A DNA stretch of 64,000 nucleotides from JAJPHF01 sp035293805 (GTDB lineage Bacteria; Chloroflexota; UBA6077; JAJPHF01), in assembly GCA_035293805.1 (NCBI GenBank), contig DATGMD010000040.1, forward strand, positions 1 through 64,000. Reading direction: 5' to 3'. The notes under the pieces were generated by a model. That model did not search any database and had not been told where the DNA came from. It was given only the letters and a program-made list of their open reading frames with translations. The translations under genes and the position numbers were made by a program. Positions 33,985 through 42,426 of the stretch are shown here, in pieces; the stretch's first letter is position 1; every line of letters begins with the position of its first letter.

Positions 33985-35487
33985 TCAGGCGAACCAGGCG
34001 CCGGGGGCCATGCTGGGGAGGGGCCAGCCGGCGAGGCGCTGCCACATCTCGTGGACGGCCGGCTCGAGCGCGGCGGCGGCCGCCAGGTCGGCGGCGAAGC
34101 CGGGCTGCAGCGCCGCGCGGGTCGCGCTGACCTGGCGATACACGGCCTGCTCGTCCACGCGCGTGCAGCGGCCTTCGCGCACGACGATCTCGCCGTCCAC
34201 GAACACGGTGTCCACCGCCGCGCCGTTCTCGCAGTAGACGAGCTGCACCGGCAGGTCGTTGTCGGCGGCGAGGGCGTAGGAGTCGCGGCGCAGCAGCACC
34301 ACGTCCGCACGCTTGCCGACCTCCAGCGAGCCGATCTCGTCTTGGAGGCCGCACGCCCGCGCGCCATTGATCGTCGCCATGCGCAGCAGGTCGCGCGCCG
34401 CGGGCCACTGGCGGTAGTCCACCTGGTTCGACGTGTGCAGCAGTGCGGTGAGGCGCAGCGCCTCGAACATGTTGAAGTTGTCGCTGGAGCAGGGGCCGTC
34501 GGTCGCCACGGCCACGTTGACTCCCAGCTCCCGCATGCGCCGCACGCGCGCCACGCCGCTGCCGAGCTTCAGGTTGCTGGCGGGATTGTGGATGATGGTG
34601 GCGCCGCGGCTGGCGGCGAGGGCGAACTCGTCGTCGTCGAGCCAGACGCAGTGTGCCATCGACACGTCCGGGCCGAGCACGCCGAGCGCGTCGAGCCGCC
34701 CGACCAGTGTCGTGTGGAACGCCTCGCGGGCCTGCACGGCGTGCGACTTCGCCTCCCCAACGTGGAGGTGCAGCCCGATGCCGAAGCGGTCGGCGAGCGC
34801 GCGACAGCCCGCCAGCATCGCGTCGCTCAGACGGTGCGCGGCGGAAGGCCCGACGAGCAGCGAGATGCGCGGGTAGCGTCCCTGGTAGGCCGCGAAGAAC
34901 TCGGCCGCGGCCTCTAGCCCCTGGGCCGTCTCGCGCCCGGTGACCTGGGCCGCCGCGCCGCCGCTCGCCTGCACGAACCGCGGATCGAGCGGCAGGGTGT
35001 CCTCCCACTTGAGGTCGGCCAGCACGTACGCCACGGCCGCGCGCATGCCCGCCGCGTCCATCGCGGCTAGCTCCTGCGGCATGCCGCCGTAGGCCAGCGA
35101 CGTGTTGCCGAAGAAATGGTCCAGGCAAGTCGTGGTGCCGGTGCGCAGCATCTCGACGGCGCTCACCAGCGACCCGAGATAAAGCTGCTCGTCGCTCAGG
35201 CGCCCGGTGGGCGAGCGCATGTAGACGAGCCAGAGGTCCAGCGGCAGGCGCTCGAAGCTGCCCTTGAAGAGCGTGGCGTAGGTGTGGGTGTGGGCGTTCA
35301 CCAGGCCGGGCATGGCGACGTGACGCGCGCCGTCGAACACGGCATCATAGCGCTCGCGGCGGCGCGCGTCGTCCGGCGGGCCGACGTAGGCCAGCCGCCC
35401 GTTCTCGATCACCAGGTCGCCGCGCGGCAGCACGGTGTCAGCCGCGTCCACCGTGACGATGGCCGCGTCGCGGATCAGCGTGCGCAT
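33985..35487 (-). CDS. Second deaminase-type amidohydrolase
   Basis: The 500-residue protein has GLVNAHTHTYATLFKGSFER, LHLHVGEAKSHAVQ, DVSMAHCVWLDDDE and VAVATDGPCSSDNFNMFEAL. All metal and catalytic His, Glu and Asp of ATZ/TRZ-type deaminases are present. It is similar in plan to the first amidohydrolase but differs in sequence, so the two may act on successive or alternative substrates. ATG 35487 has no strong ribosome site. The permease gene starts upstream in the same orientation after eight bases, so this gene lies at the 3' end of the transporter operon. Confidence 0.85.
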   Translation of the reverse strand: MRTLIRDAAIVTVDAADTVLPRGDLVIENGRLAYVGPPDDARRRERYDAVFDGARHVAMPGLVNAHTHTYATLFKGSFERLPLDLWLVYMRSPTGRLSDEQLYLGSLVSAVEMLRTGTTTCLDHFFGNTSLAYGGMPQELAAMDAAGMRAAVAYVLADLKWEDTLPLDPRFVQASGGAAAQVTGRETAQGLEAAAEFFAAYQGRYPRISLLVGPSAAHRLSDAMLAGCRALADRFGIGLHLHVGEAKSHAVQAREAFHTTLVGRLDALGVLGPDVSMAHCVWLDDDEFALAASRGATIIHNPASNLKLGSGVARVRRMRELGVNVAVATDGPCSSDNFNMFEALRLTALLHTSNQVDYRQWPAARDLLRMATINGARACGLQDEIGSLEVGKRADVVLLRRDSYALAADNDLPVQLVYCENGAAVDTVFVDGEIVVREGRCTRVDEQAVYRQVSATRAALQPGFAADLAAAAALEPAVHEMWQRLAGWPLPSMAPGAWFA

Positions 35488-35494
35488 GGGTGCC

Positions 35495-36343
35495 TCATTC
35501 CAGGTTCCCGATGGCGGTGACGCTGCGCCAGGCCATGAGCCGCGCTTCGAGCAGGTCGAGCAGCCAGTTGGCGACCAGCACCAGCACGAGCAGCATGATC
35601 ACGCCGACGAACAGCCCGGCGGCGTCGAACGTGCCGGCGGCGCGGCGGATGAAGTAGCCGAGGCCCTCCGAGGACGCGATGAACTCGCCGACGGTAGCGC
35701 CGATCACCGCCTGCGGCACGGCGGTCTTCAGGCCGACCAGGATCGTGGGCGAGGCGGCCGGCAGCAGCACGCGCCAGATGAGGTGGAAGCGGTCGGCGCC
35801 GAACAGCCGCGCCAGGTTCACGTAGTCGCGGTCCACGCCGCGCAGCCCGGCGTAGGTGTTGAAGAAGACGAGGAAGAAGCTCATCAGCGCGACGACGCCG
35901 ACCTTGGACGCGATGCCGATGCCGAGCCAGATGATGAACAGAGGCGCCAGGGCGGTGCGCGGGATGCCGTAGAAGCCGAGGATCATCGGCTCGAACACGT
36001 CGGCCCACAGCCGCGACTGCGCCAGCCCGAAGCCGACCGCCAGGCCCAGCCCCGCGCCGATAGCATAGCCGATGATGATCTCGGTGAACGTCACCTGCGT
36101 GTGGCGCCAGAGCTGGCCGTTCTGAATCATCTCCGCGAAGCGGGCGACGATCTCGGTCGGGCTGGAGATGAGGATGGCGTCCACCCAGCGGCCCGAGGCG
36201 TACTGCCAGAGCGCCAGCAGTGCCACCACGATCGCCAGGCGCAGCCCGTGCGTGAGCAGCGCGTAGCGCGCCGCGCTGCCCGGCGCCCCGGCGCTCGGCG
36301 CCTCGACCGTGGACTCGGTGCGTACCGCCGTCGTCTGGCTCAT
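35495..36343 (-). CDS. ABC permease, SsuC/TauC type
   Basis: The 282-residue protein has about six membrane segments, the first LTHGLRLAIVVALLALWQYA. The loop GVDRDYVNLARLFGADRFHL contains the EAA-type coupling helix and RVLLPAASPTILVGLK follows it. This layout is that of the permease for nitrate, sulfonate, taurine or pyrimidine-precursor importers. It belongs with the ATPase and binding protein upstream (same strand), forming a three-gene importer with the amidohydrolase downstream. The ligand may be the amidohydrolase substrate. Confidence 0.88.
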   Translation of the reverse strand: MSQTTAVRTESTVEAPSAGAPGSAARYALLTHGLRLAIVVALLALWQYASGRWVDAILISSPTEIVARFAEMIQNGQLWRHTQVTFTEIIIGYAIGAGLGLAVGFGLAQSRLWADVFEPMILGFYGIPRTALAPLFIIWLGIGIASKVGVVALMSFFLVFFNTYAGLRGVDRDYVNLARLFGADRFHLIWRVLLPAASPTILVGLKTAVPQAVIGATVGEFIASSEGLGYFIRRAAGTFDAAGLFVGVIMLLVLVLVANWLLDLLEARLMAWRSVTAIGNLE

Positions 36344-36350
36344 GGGATCG

Positions 36351-36383
36351 CCCTCACCCTAGCCCTCTCCCAGGGGGAGAGGG
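36351..36383. repeat. CCCTCACCC/CCCTCTCCC hairpin repeat
   Basis: A short copy of the dispersed element also seen at 49.5 and 62.9 kb. The hairpin arms CCCTCTCCC and GGGAGAGGG span 36363-36383. It supplies the final codons and stop of the ATPase gene. Confidence 0.7.
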
Positions 36384-37208
36384 AACAGCGCGGCCAGCGG
36401 CCGCCGCCTCGTCGAGCGGTGTGCCGTCGTCGGCCAGCAGCTCGTCGCGGAAGAGGCCCCAGAGCCGCGCGTACACCGCGTCGAAGCCCGCCTGCTGGTG
36501 GATGTTGAACACGTCGCGCGGGCGGGCGAGGGGCACGTCGAGCACCGCGCGCACCTCACCCGGACGTGGGGTCATCACGACGATCTGGTCCGAGAGCGCG
36601 ATCGCCTCGACCAGGTCGTGTGTCACGAACAGCACCGTCTTCGGCCGCTGCCCCCACAGCCGCAGCAGGTCGCTCTGCAGCACCATTTTGGTCTGCGCGT
36701 CGAGCGGGCCGAACGGCTCGTCCATCAGCAGCACGTCGGCGTCGTACACCAGCGCCCGAATGATCGACGCGCGCTTCTGCATCCCCCCCGAGAGCTGGCT
36801 GGGCAGCGCCCGCTCGAACCCCGTGAGCCCTACCAGCGACAGGTACTCGCGCAGCCGCGCCTGCTGCTCCTGGCGGGCGTAGCCGCGCACCTGAAGGGGG
36901 AACAGGATGTTCTGCTCCAGGCTGAGCCAGGGAAACAGCTTGCTCTCCTGGGGCACGTAGCCGACATCGCGGTTGACGCCCGTGATCGGCCGCCCCTTGA
37001 ACAGCACGCTGCCCTCGGTGGGTTGGGCGAAGCCGGCGATCAGGTTGATGATCGTCGTCTTGCCGCAGCCGCTCGGGCCGACGAGCGCCACGAACGAGTC
37101 GCGCCGCACGTCGAGCGAGACGCCGCGCAGCGCCTCGACGGGCTGCTGCTGCGCCGAGACGAAGGTCTTGCCGACGTGACGCAGCTGGATGATCGGGTCG
37201 GGGCTCAC
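36354..37208 (-). CDS. ABC ATPase, SsuB/TauB type
   Basis: The 284-residue ATPase has Walker A GPSGCGKTT, Q-loop YVPQES, signature LSGGMQKR, Walker B DVLLMDEPFG and the switch His in VTHDLVEA. It drives the adjacent importer. The C-terminus from about AVPSPPGRG reads through a dispersed hairpin repeat, so the native end may have been about ten residues shorter. The start overlaps the stop of the binding-protein gene (ATGA), so the two are coupled. Confidence 0.92.
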   Translation of the reverse strand: MSPDPIIQLRHVGKTFVSAQQQPVEALRGVSLDVRRDSFVALVGPSGCGKTTIINLIAGFAQPTEGSVLFKGRPITGVNRDVGYVPQESKLFPWLSLEQNILFPLQVRGYARQEQQARLREYLSLVGLTGFERALPSQLSGGMQKRASIIRALVYDADVLLMDEPFGPLDAQTKMVLQSDLLRLWGQRPKTVLFVTHDLVEAIALSDQIVVMTPRPGEVRAVLDVPLARPRDVFNIHQQAGFDAVYARLWGLFRDELLADDGTPLDEAAAAGRAVPSPPGRGLG

Positions 37209-38335
37209 CGGTCGCTCAGCCCGTTCACGTCGCGCAGGAACTCGTTGGTCCAGAGGACGCCCTCGCGGCTGTCAAGCTGCTTGGAGATCATGCCGGCCTG
37301 CTGGTGGATCTCGACCGCCTTCGCCCAGGCGGCCTCGGTGCCCAGCGCGTCGCGCGGCACCGCGGGCACCAGGAAGTCCATCGCCTCGCTCAACAGCTCC
37401 GGCTTCACCTTGAAGAAGCTCGGCATGATGTCGCGGGCGGCGGTGGTGTGATCGAGGGTGAAGTTGTTGCCGCGGGCGATGGCGCGGGCGACGCGGCGCA
37501 CGGTGTCGCGGTTCTGGTCGACGTAGTCCTTGCGCGCGTAGAGCACCTCGTAGGCGAACTCGTTGAGCTGCGGCACGTCGCCCTGCGAGGCCGACACGAG
37601 GAGGGTGCCATAGCCGTCGGCCACGGCCGTCTCGGGCACCGGCGGCGAGAGCATGAAGGCGTCGATCTGGCCCTGCTTCAGCGCCGCGAGCAGCGACGGC
37701 CCGCCGCCGACGGCGACCATCTTGGCGTCGCGGTCGGGATCGAAGCCCTCGACGCGCAGATAGTAGCTGCTGAACACCTCGGTGGCCGCGCCGGGCGAGG
37801 TGATGCCGATGGTGCGGTCCTTGAGCGCGCGCAGCCGGTCGGCGATCGGCGACTGGCGGGTGAGGTTCAACTGGCTGGCCAGGTCTTTGCGCATGACCAG
37901 GTTCATGGTGAGCTTGCCCATGACCGTCGCCACGCTCTCCAGGTTCACGCCCTTGTCGTTCGCCTGGGTGACCTCGCCCGAGTCGGAGAGCGCAAGCTGG
38001 GCGCTGCGGCCCACCACCGCCTGGGTGGCGGCGTTACCGCCCTCGACGACCGTCACGTCGGCGTCCACGCCCTCCTCGGTGAAGTACCCCTTGGCGCGGG
38101 CGACGTAGACGGGGGCGAAGGCCAGGTTGTCCACCGCCTGGGCGATCATGACCTTAACGGGCGCGGCAGGCGCCTGGGCCGCGCCGCCGCTGGCGGGCGC
38201 CGGAGCGGATGCTCCGTCCTGAGCCGGGCTGCCGCCCGCGGCGGGCCGTGCGCCGCCGGCGCAGCTGGCGAGCAGGGTGGTCGCCAGCGCCAGTGCCGGG
38301 AGCGCTCGCCGGACGCCCGGGGCTGGTAGCGGCAT
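37205..38335 (-). CDS. NMT1/SsuA-like ABC substrate-binding lipoprotein
   Basis: The 376-residue protein has a signal peptide with lipobox LLASCAG (Cys near residue 26), a Gly/Ala/Pro spacer, and an NMT1 core with KVMIAQAVDNLAFAPVYVAR, VVEGGNAATQAVVGRSAQLA and a DRLRALKDRTIGITSPGAAT segment. It is the receptor of the importer encoded by the next two genes. Among the six binding proteins in this window only this one has its permease and ATPase beside it. The ligand is unknown; nearby deaminases suggest a nitrogen heterocycle. Confidence 0.88.
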   Translation of the reverse strand: MPLPAPGVRRALPALALATTLLASCAGGARPAAGGSPAQDGASAPAPASGGAAQAPAAPVKVMIAQAVDNLAFAPVYVARAKGYFTEEGVDADVTVVEGGNAATQAVVGRSAQLALSDSGEVTQANDKGVNLESVATVMGKLTMNLVMRKDLASQLNLTRQSPIADRLRALKDRTIGITSPGAATEVFSSYYLRVEGFDPDRDAKMVAVGGGPSLLAALKQGQIDAFMLSPPVPETAVADGYGTLLVSASQGDVPQLNEFAYEVLYARKDYVDQNRDTVRRVARAIARGNNFTLDHTTAARDIMPSFFKVKPELLSEAMDFLVPAVPRDALGTEAAWAKAVEIHQQAGMISKQLDSREGVLWTNEFLRDVNGLSDR

Positions 38336-38664
38336 GAGGAGGGCTCCTTTCTTGGTGGACGACCGCCCATGGGGCCGCGTGTCTGCTTGGTTAATGCTTA
38401 TCCGACCCCGCGCGAACTGTCAATGTCTGGCGGCCAGCCCGGGCCGTGGGGGTACGCGCCTGCCAGCCCGGGCGCGGCCAGCGGCGCCGCGAAACCGGGC
38501 GGGTTGGGGGCCGGCAGGCCGCGGCGGCCAGCGCCCGTACACCGGGTCGAGTACCAACCCGGCAAGGCGTGGCCAGGGGCGCCGTTACATCGGGCCGGGG
38601 GACGACCCGGCCGGGCGCAGCAGGCAGCGTCCCTACACGAACGCGCGGGCCGCGCGGGCGCGGG
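38336..38664. other. Intergenic region with GC-rich palindromic repeats
   Basis: A 329-base gap without a supported gene. Its left part holds the promoter of the transporter operon, transcribed leftwards. From about 38515 to 38640 it contains several degenerate units related to those at 27.6 kb (for example GGGCGCAGCAGGCAGCGTCC near 38615). Some frames are open but read only repeat sequence. Confidence 0.45.
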
Positions 38665-39774
38665 TTAGATGACGGGCTCGCCGCGGACGGGGCCGACGTA
38701 GCCCTCGAAGCGGCGGCGGAGGTCTTCGAGGCGCGGCTCGTCGATCACGAAGTCGCGGTAGCCGTTCAGCACGTTGTACTCCAGGATGGGCCTGAAGCCG
38801 GCCGGTGGCGGCACGTCCTGGCGCACCGGCCAGTTGCCGGGCGGCAGGTGGCTTTGCTCGTCGCGGCTCAGCAGCCAGCTCACGTAGAGCTTCGCGGCGT
38901 TCGGGTGGGGGGCGGCCCGGAAGATGCCGGCGCCCTGCGCCCAGATCGGCATGCCGTCCGCCTCCGGGATGACCAGGGTGATGTTCCCGCCGTTCGCCTG
39001 CGCCCCGAGCGTCGAGCTGAGCGTGGAATCGAAGGAGACGCCCGCGCGGTCGGCCATGATCTCGCGGACGACGCCGAGGTGGCCGCGGATGAACTGGGGG
39101 CGGTTCACCATGAAGGCGTCCATCCAGTCCCAGCCGTACTTGTCGACGATCGTGGTGTAGCGGTAGAGCGTCAGGTCGTCGTCCTGGGGATAGCAGGTGA
39201 TGCACAGGCCGCCGAGCTGCGGGTCGAGGAAGTCCTGGGCAGTGGCCGGGACGACGTCTTCCGGCAGCCGGTCGGGATTGTAGGCGAAGGCGACCGCGCC
39301 GACGCGGAGGCCGACGCTCGTGGCGTCGGGGTCTTTGAAGCCATCGGGAATCTGGTCGAAGCCGTCCGGCCGGAACGGCAGGAGGGCGTTCTGCTGCTTC
39401 CAGCGCTCGAAGTCCTGCAACGTCTGCAGTACCGTGACGTCGCACTCGACGCTGCCGGCCGCGATCTGGCGGTCGATCTCGGGCGCGAGCACGTTGCTGA
39501 AGCCACCGGTGACGTTCACGGTGATGCCGGGGAAGGCCGCGGTGAACTGGCGCCCCGAGGCCTCGAACGGCGCCGTGGGGCCGCCACCATAGAGGTTGAG
39601 CTGGCCCTCAGCCCGCGCGAGCCGGTACAGCTCGTCGAACTGGGCGTGCGCCACGCGGCCGTCCGTCGTGCGCATCAGCGCGACGGCGCCCAGGCCCGCC
39701 GCCGTGATCTGGAGGAAGCGGCGCCGCCCCAGGGGGCGGACGCCCGGCCCACGCTGCTGGTTGCCGTGCGCCAT
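38665..39774 (-). CDS. Type-2 extracellular substrate-binding protein (iron/polyamine-like), Tat-exported
   Basis: The 369-residue protein has a Tat signal RPLGRRRFLQITAAGLGAVA. The mature protein begins near QFDELYRLARAEGQLNLYGG and has TAAFPGITVNVTGG and VEVDV-like DVTVLQTLQDFERW, the fold of Fe3+/polyamine-type (SBP_bac) proteins. Two Cys in GLCITCYPQDD are unusual for the group. No permease is adjacent. It is divergent from the first UbiD gene, with which it shares a 290-base promoter region, and it may collect the carboxylate substrate of that enzyme. This is inference. Confidence 0.8.
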   Translation of the reverse strand: MAHGNQQRGPGVRPLGRRRFLQITAAGLGAVALMRTTDGRVAHAQFDELYRLARAEGQLNLYGGGPTAPFEASGRQFTAAFPGITVNVTGGFSNVLAPEIDRQIAAGSVECDVTVLQTLQDFERWKQQNALLPFRPDGFDQIPDGFKDPDATSVGLRVGAVAFAYNPDRLPEDVVPATAQDFLDPQLGGLCITCYPQDDDLTLYRYTTIVDKYGWDWMDAFMVNRPQFIRGHLGVVREIMADRAGVSFDSTLSSTLGAQANGGNITLVIPEADGMPIWAQGAGIFRAAPHPNAAKLYVSWLLSRDEQSHLPPGNWPVRQDVPPPAGFRPILEYNVLNGYRDFVIDEPRLEDLRRRFEGYVGPVRGEPVI

Positions 39775-40067
39775 AGCAAAGCCTCCGTTTCTACGCAGCC
39801 AATTCGCCCCTAACGCCGAGCCGATCATAGGGCGGCCACCCGGCGGTGTCAATCCAGATCGGCCCGTCGTAGACCCGGTTAGCAAGCGCAATCAATGGCG
39901 CCCCCGCCGTCCGCAAATTCCTGTGGGACACACGTTACCGTCAGCCGCGTTGACCGCGCGGCGCTCGGCTTGTTAGCATCGCAAGTACGCGCCACACGTG
40001 TCACCGCCCTCGACCTGTTGTTGCGGCGGTTCGACCGGACGTGGGGAGATCGCGCCCGGAGCTACCG

Positions 40068-41459
40068 ATGCCGTGGCCTGACCTGCGGAGCTTTCTCGAC
40101 CGCCTGGAGGCGGAGGGGGACCTGCTGCGCATCGCCGACCCCGTGACGTGGGAGTACGAGATCGTCGCGCTGACGCGCGAGTCCTCGGACGTGCAGGGGC
40201 CGGCGCTGCTGTTCGAGCGGGTGCAGGATAGCCGCTTCCCGGTGCTCAGCGGGCTGTTCGCGGCGCAGCGGCGGGTGGCGCTGGCGCTGGAGGTGGGCGA
40301 GCGCGAGCTGTACGATGCCTACCGCGAGCGCGAGGAGCGGCCGCTGCCGCCCGTGCTGGTGGACGAGGGCGCCTGCCAGGAGATCGTGCTGCGCGGCGAC
40401 GAGATCGACTTGCGTGAGCTGCCGATCCTGCTGCACTACGAGAAAGACGGCGGGCGGTACGTCACGGCAGGCTTGCAGGTCGCGCGCCATCCCGTGAGCG
40501 GCCAGCGCAACGTGTCGATCCACCGCATGCTGCTCCTCGACCGCAACCACCTGTCGGTCTACGCGCCGCCGGGCCGGCACACGCGCGCGATCATCGAGCG
40601 GAACCTGGACGACGGCCGTCCCACCGAGATCGCGACGGTGATCGGCACCGAGCCGGTGCTGCAGATCGCCACGCAGGCGCGCGTGCCGCTGGGCACCGAC
40701 GAGTACGCCGTGGCGGGCGGCCTGCGCGGGGAGCCGCTGTCGCTGGTACGCGCCTGCACGCTCGACCTGGAGGTGCCGGCGCACGCGGAGATGGTGATCG
40801 AGGGCCGCACGCTGCCGGGCGAGTACTGCGCGGACGGGCCGTTCGGCGAGTACCCGGGCACTTACAGCGCGGTGAAGCAGGCGCCGGTGCTGGAGGTCAC
40901 GGCGATCACGCTGCGGCGCGGCGCGATCTACCAGAACGCGCTCACCGGCATGCCGATGACCGAGAACCACTGGATGATGCAGCCGGCGGCGACGGCGATG
41001 GTGTACCGCGAGGCGTACAAGGTGTCGCCGGAGGTGCAGGCGGTCCACGTGACGCCGGGCGGGGCGACGCGGCATCACGTCATCGTGTCGATCAAGAAGC
41101 GGCACGACGCGGAGGCGCGCAACCTGATCCTGGCGCTGCTCGCGGCACCGCTGGGCGCGAAGCAGGTCGTGGTGGTGGACGAGGACATCGACGTGTTCGA
41201 CGCGCTGCAGGTGGAGTGGGCGATCAACACGCGGGTGCAGGCGGACCGCGACGTGCTGATCATCCCGAACCTGCACAGCCCGACGCTCGACCCGTCGGCG
41301 CCGGCCGAGCGGACGACAGCGAAGATGGGCATCGACGCGACGGCGCCGCTCGGCAAGCTGGAGGATTTCACGCCGCCGCGCATCCCCGGCGCCGAGCGCT
41401 ACCGGCTGGCGCGGTATCTGAGCGCGCGGGAAGGCGTGCGGGCGAGCACGGCCGGTTAG
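40068..41459 (+). CDS. UbiD-family decarboxylase
   Basis: The 463-residue protein is the usual UbiD length. DLRSFLDRLEAEGDLLRI opens the family, CADGPFGEYPGTYSAV holds the catalytic Glu, NALTGMPMTENHW follows, and KQVVVVDEDIDVFD precedes the C-terminal dimerisation part. UbiD proteins use prenylated FMN to decarboxylate or carboxylate aromatic or unsaturated acids. No ubiX, the prenyltransferase that makes the cofactor, is in the window. ATG 40068 was chosen for its nearby GGAG. A 123-bp part of its 3' end is duplicated at 41878-42000. Confidence 0.88.
   Translation: MPWPDLRSFLDRLEAEGDLLRIADPVTWEYEIVALTRESSDVQGPALLFERVQDSRFPVLSGLFAAQRRVALALEVGERELYDAYREREERPLPPVLVDEGACQEIVLRGDEIDLRELPILLHYEKDGGRYVTAGLQVARHPVSGQRNVSIHRMLLLDRNHLSVYAPPGRHTRAIIERNLDDGRPTEIATVIGTEPVLQIATQARVPLGTDEYAVAGGLRGEPLSLVRACTLDLEVPAHAEMVIEGRTLPGEYCADGPFGEYPGTYSAVKQAPVLEVTAITLRRGAIYQNALTGMPMTENHWMMQPAATAMVYREAYKVSPEVQAVHVTPGGATRHHVIVSIKKRHDAEARNLILALLAAPLGAKQVVVVDEDIDVFDALQVEWAINTRVQADRDVLIIPNLHSPTLDPSAPAERTTAKMGIDATAPLGKLEDFTPPRIPGAERYRLARYLSAREGVRASTAG
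41309..41431 (+). repeat. 123-bp direct repeat, left copy inside UbiD
   Basis: This segment of the UbiD gene, from RTTAKMGID to YLSARE, is repeated at 41878-42000 with eight substitutions. The repeat pair brackets the antitoxin and truncated toxin. Confidence 0.85.
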
Positions 41460-41530
41460 GTGGCGTGCGCGGTAGCCCACGATATGGCGTCTTTCAGGGC
41501 GCGATCGGTCCACTCGACCTGCCAGATCAC
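41456..41530 (-). pseudogene. Truncated RelE/ParE-type toxin
   Basis: A 24-codon frame starts at GTG 41530, overlapping the antitoxin stop in the manner of toxin-antitoxin pairs, and begins VIWQVEWTDRALKDA, the N-terminal strand and helix of RelE/ParE toxins. It stops at 41456-41458 on top of the UbiD stop. About three quarters of a normal toxin is missing, so it cannot be active. The remainder was apparently lost when the UbiD 3' region was rearranged. Confidence 0.6.
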
Positions 41531-41787
41531 TGGTCGTCGAACAGCCGGCGCCGGGCCTCGGCATGCGAGACTACGCGGCCAGCCGCGGCGTCGGCGTCGG
41601 CTTCGATGGTAGCCTGCCGCTCCGCGTTGGTCTCGGGCTCGTCGTCCTCGGGCGCGAGGAGCAGGGCCCGAAGGACGGGGTCCTCAGTGTTGAGGCCCTC
41701 CAGGTAACGGGTGGCGTCATCAAGCGCCGCCTCGGGCAGCGCATCGACCAGGCGATGGAGGGTGTCACGAGCCGTAGAGGTAGACAC
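41527..41787 (-). CDS. RelB-like antitoxin
   Basis: The 86-residue protein starts at GTG 41787, six bases after GGAGG. TARDTLHRLVDALPEAALDD forms a helical N-terminus, EDDEPETNAERQATIEAD is acidic, and AAGRVVSHAEARRRLFDDQ closes it. The S-H-E/A-EA-RR ending is typical of RelB/DUF-type antitoxins paired with RelE/ParE toxins. Its toxin partner downstream is truncated, leaving an orphan antitoxin. It could still act as an anti-addiction factor. Confidence is in the antitoxin class, not the exact subfamily. Confidence 0.65.
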   Translation of the reverse strand: MSTSTARDTLHRLVDALPEAALDDATRYLEGLNTEDPVLRALLLAPEDDEPETNAERQATIEADADAAAGRVVSHAEARRRLFDDQ

Positions 41788-41877
41788 CGAGCAGCCTCCC
41801 GACAGCGGCGCGCGGATAGCGGCCAAGCCATGATTCTACGGGCCGGCACGGACCCGGTTTCCCGAATATAGTACAGT

Positions 41878-42000
41878 GCGGACGACAGCGAAGATGGGGA
41901 TCGACGGGACGGCGCCGCTCGGCAAGCTGGAGGACTTCACGCCGCCGCGGATTCGGGGCGCCGAGCGCTACTGGCTGGCGCGGTATCTGAGCGCGCGGGA
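41878..42000 (+). repeat. 123-bp direct repeat, right copy
   Basis: It matches 41309-41431 with eight mismatches and is still in frame as a UbiD-like C-terminal fragment (EDFTPPRIRGAERYWLARYL). It could be the duplicate of the adjacent gene or the remnant of a second UbiD paralogue. Confidence 0.8.
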
Positions 42001-42033
42001 TAGCATGGGGGCTCGCGCCTCGGATTGGGCTCG

Positions 42034-42339
42034 ATGACTGCATATGTGATTTCCGAGGCCACAATCCTCGACGCCGCGCTCGCCGACGCATATCGGGCGC
42101 TGGCCCAGGATTCAATCGCCCGCTACGAGGGCCGCTATGTCATTCGCGGCGGCGCGGTCGAAGTGGCCGAGGGCGAATGGCCAGTCGAACAGCGGATCAT
42201 CGTCGTCGAGTTCCCGAGTATGGACCGGGCGCGCGAGTGGTACGACTCGCCGGAGTACGCGGAGGCCCTCAAGCTTCGCAAGCAGGCGCTCAGTCGGCGC
42301 CTTCTCTTCGTGGAGGGCGTTGATCCGGCGAATGCTTGA
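42034..42339 (+). CDS. DUF1330 family protein
   Basis: The 101-residue protein begins MTAYVISEATILDAA and has SIARYEGRYVIRGGAVEVAE, VEQRIIVVEFPSMDRAREWY and DSPEYAEALKLRKQAL, which is the DUF1330 dimeric ferredoxin-like fold. Members are small monooxygenase-like or regulatory proteins of unknown function. It lies just before the molybdenum hydroxylase genes with an 87-base gap, so it may be co-transcribed, but no direct link is established. Confidence 0.8.
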   Translation: MTAYVISEATILDAALADAYRALAQDSIARYEGRYVIRGGAVEVAEGEWPVEQRIIVVEFPSMDRAREWYDSPEYAEALKLRKQALSRRLLFVEGVDPANA

Positions 42340-42426
42340 GATAGGAGACGGCTTCCAGGGGCAATTCCGAGTACCGAGCGCGGGCCGAGGCCTGACGGGG
42401 ATGGATCGGAGGGGCGGGAGTATAGC

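Noticed and set aside
35435..36508. Large plus-strand frame over the permease gene
   Set aside because: Antisense shadow of the permease and ATPase genes, low in hydrophobic residues and rich in Q, E, D and H.
40062..41564. 500-residue minus-strand frame opposite the first UbiD gene
   Set aside because: Composition rich in R, H, Q and V typical of antisense in GC-rich genes; the plus-strand protein has all UbiD motifs.
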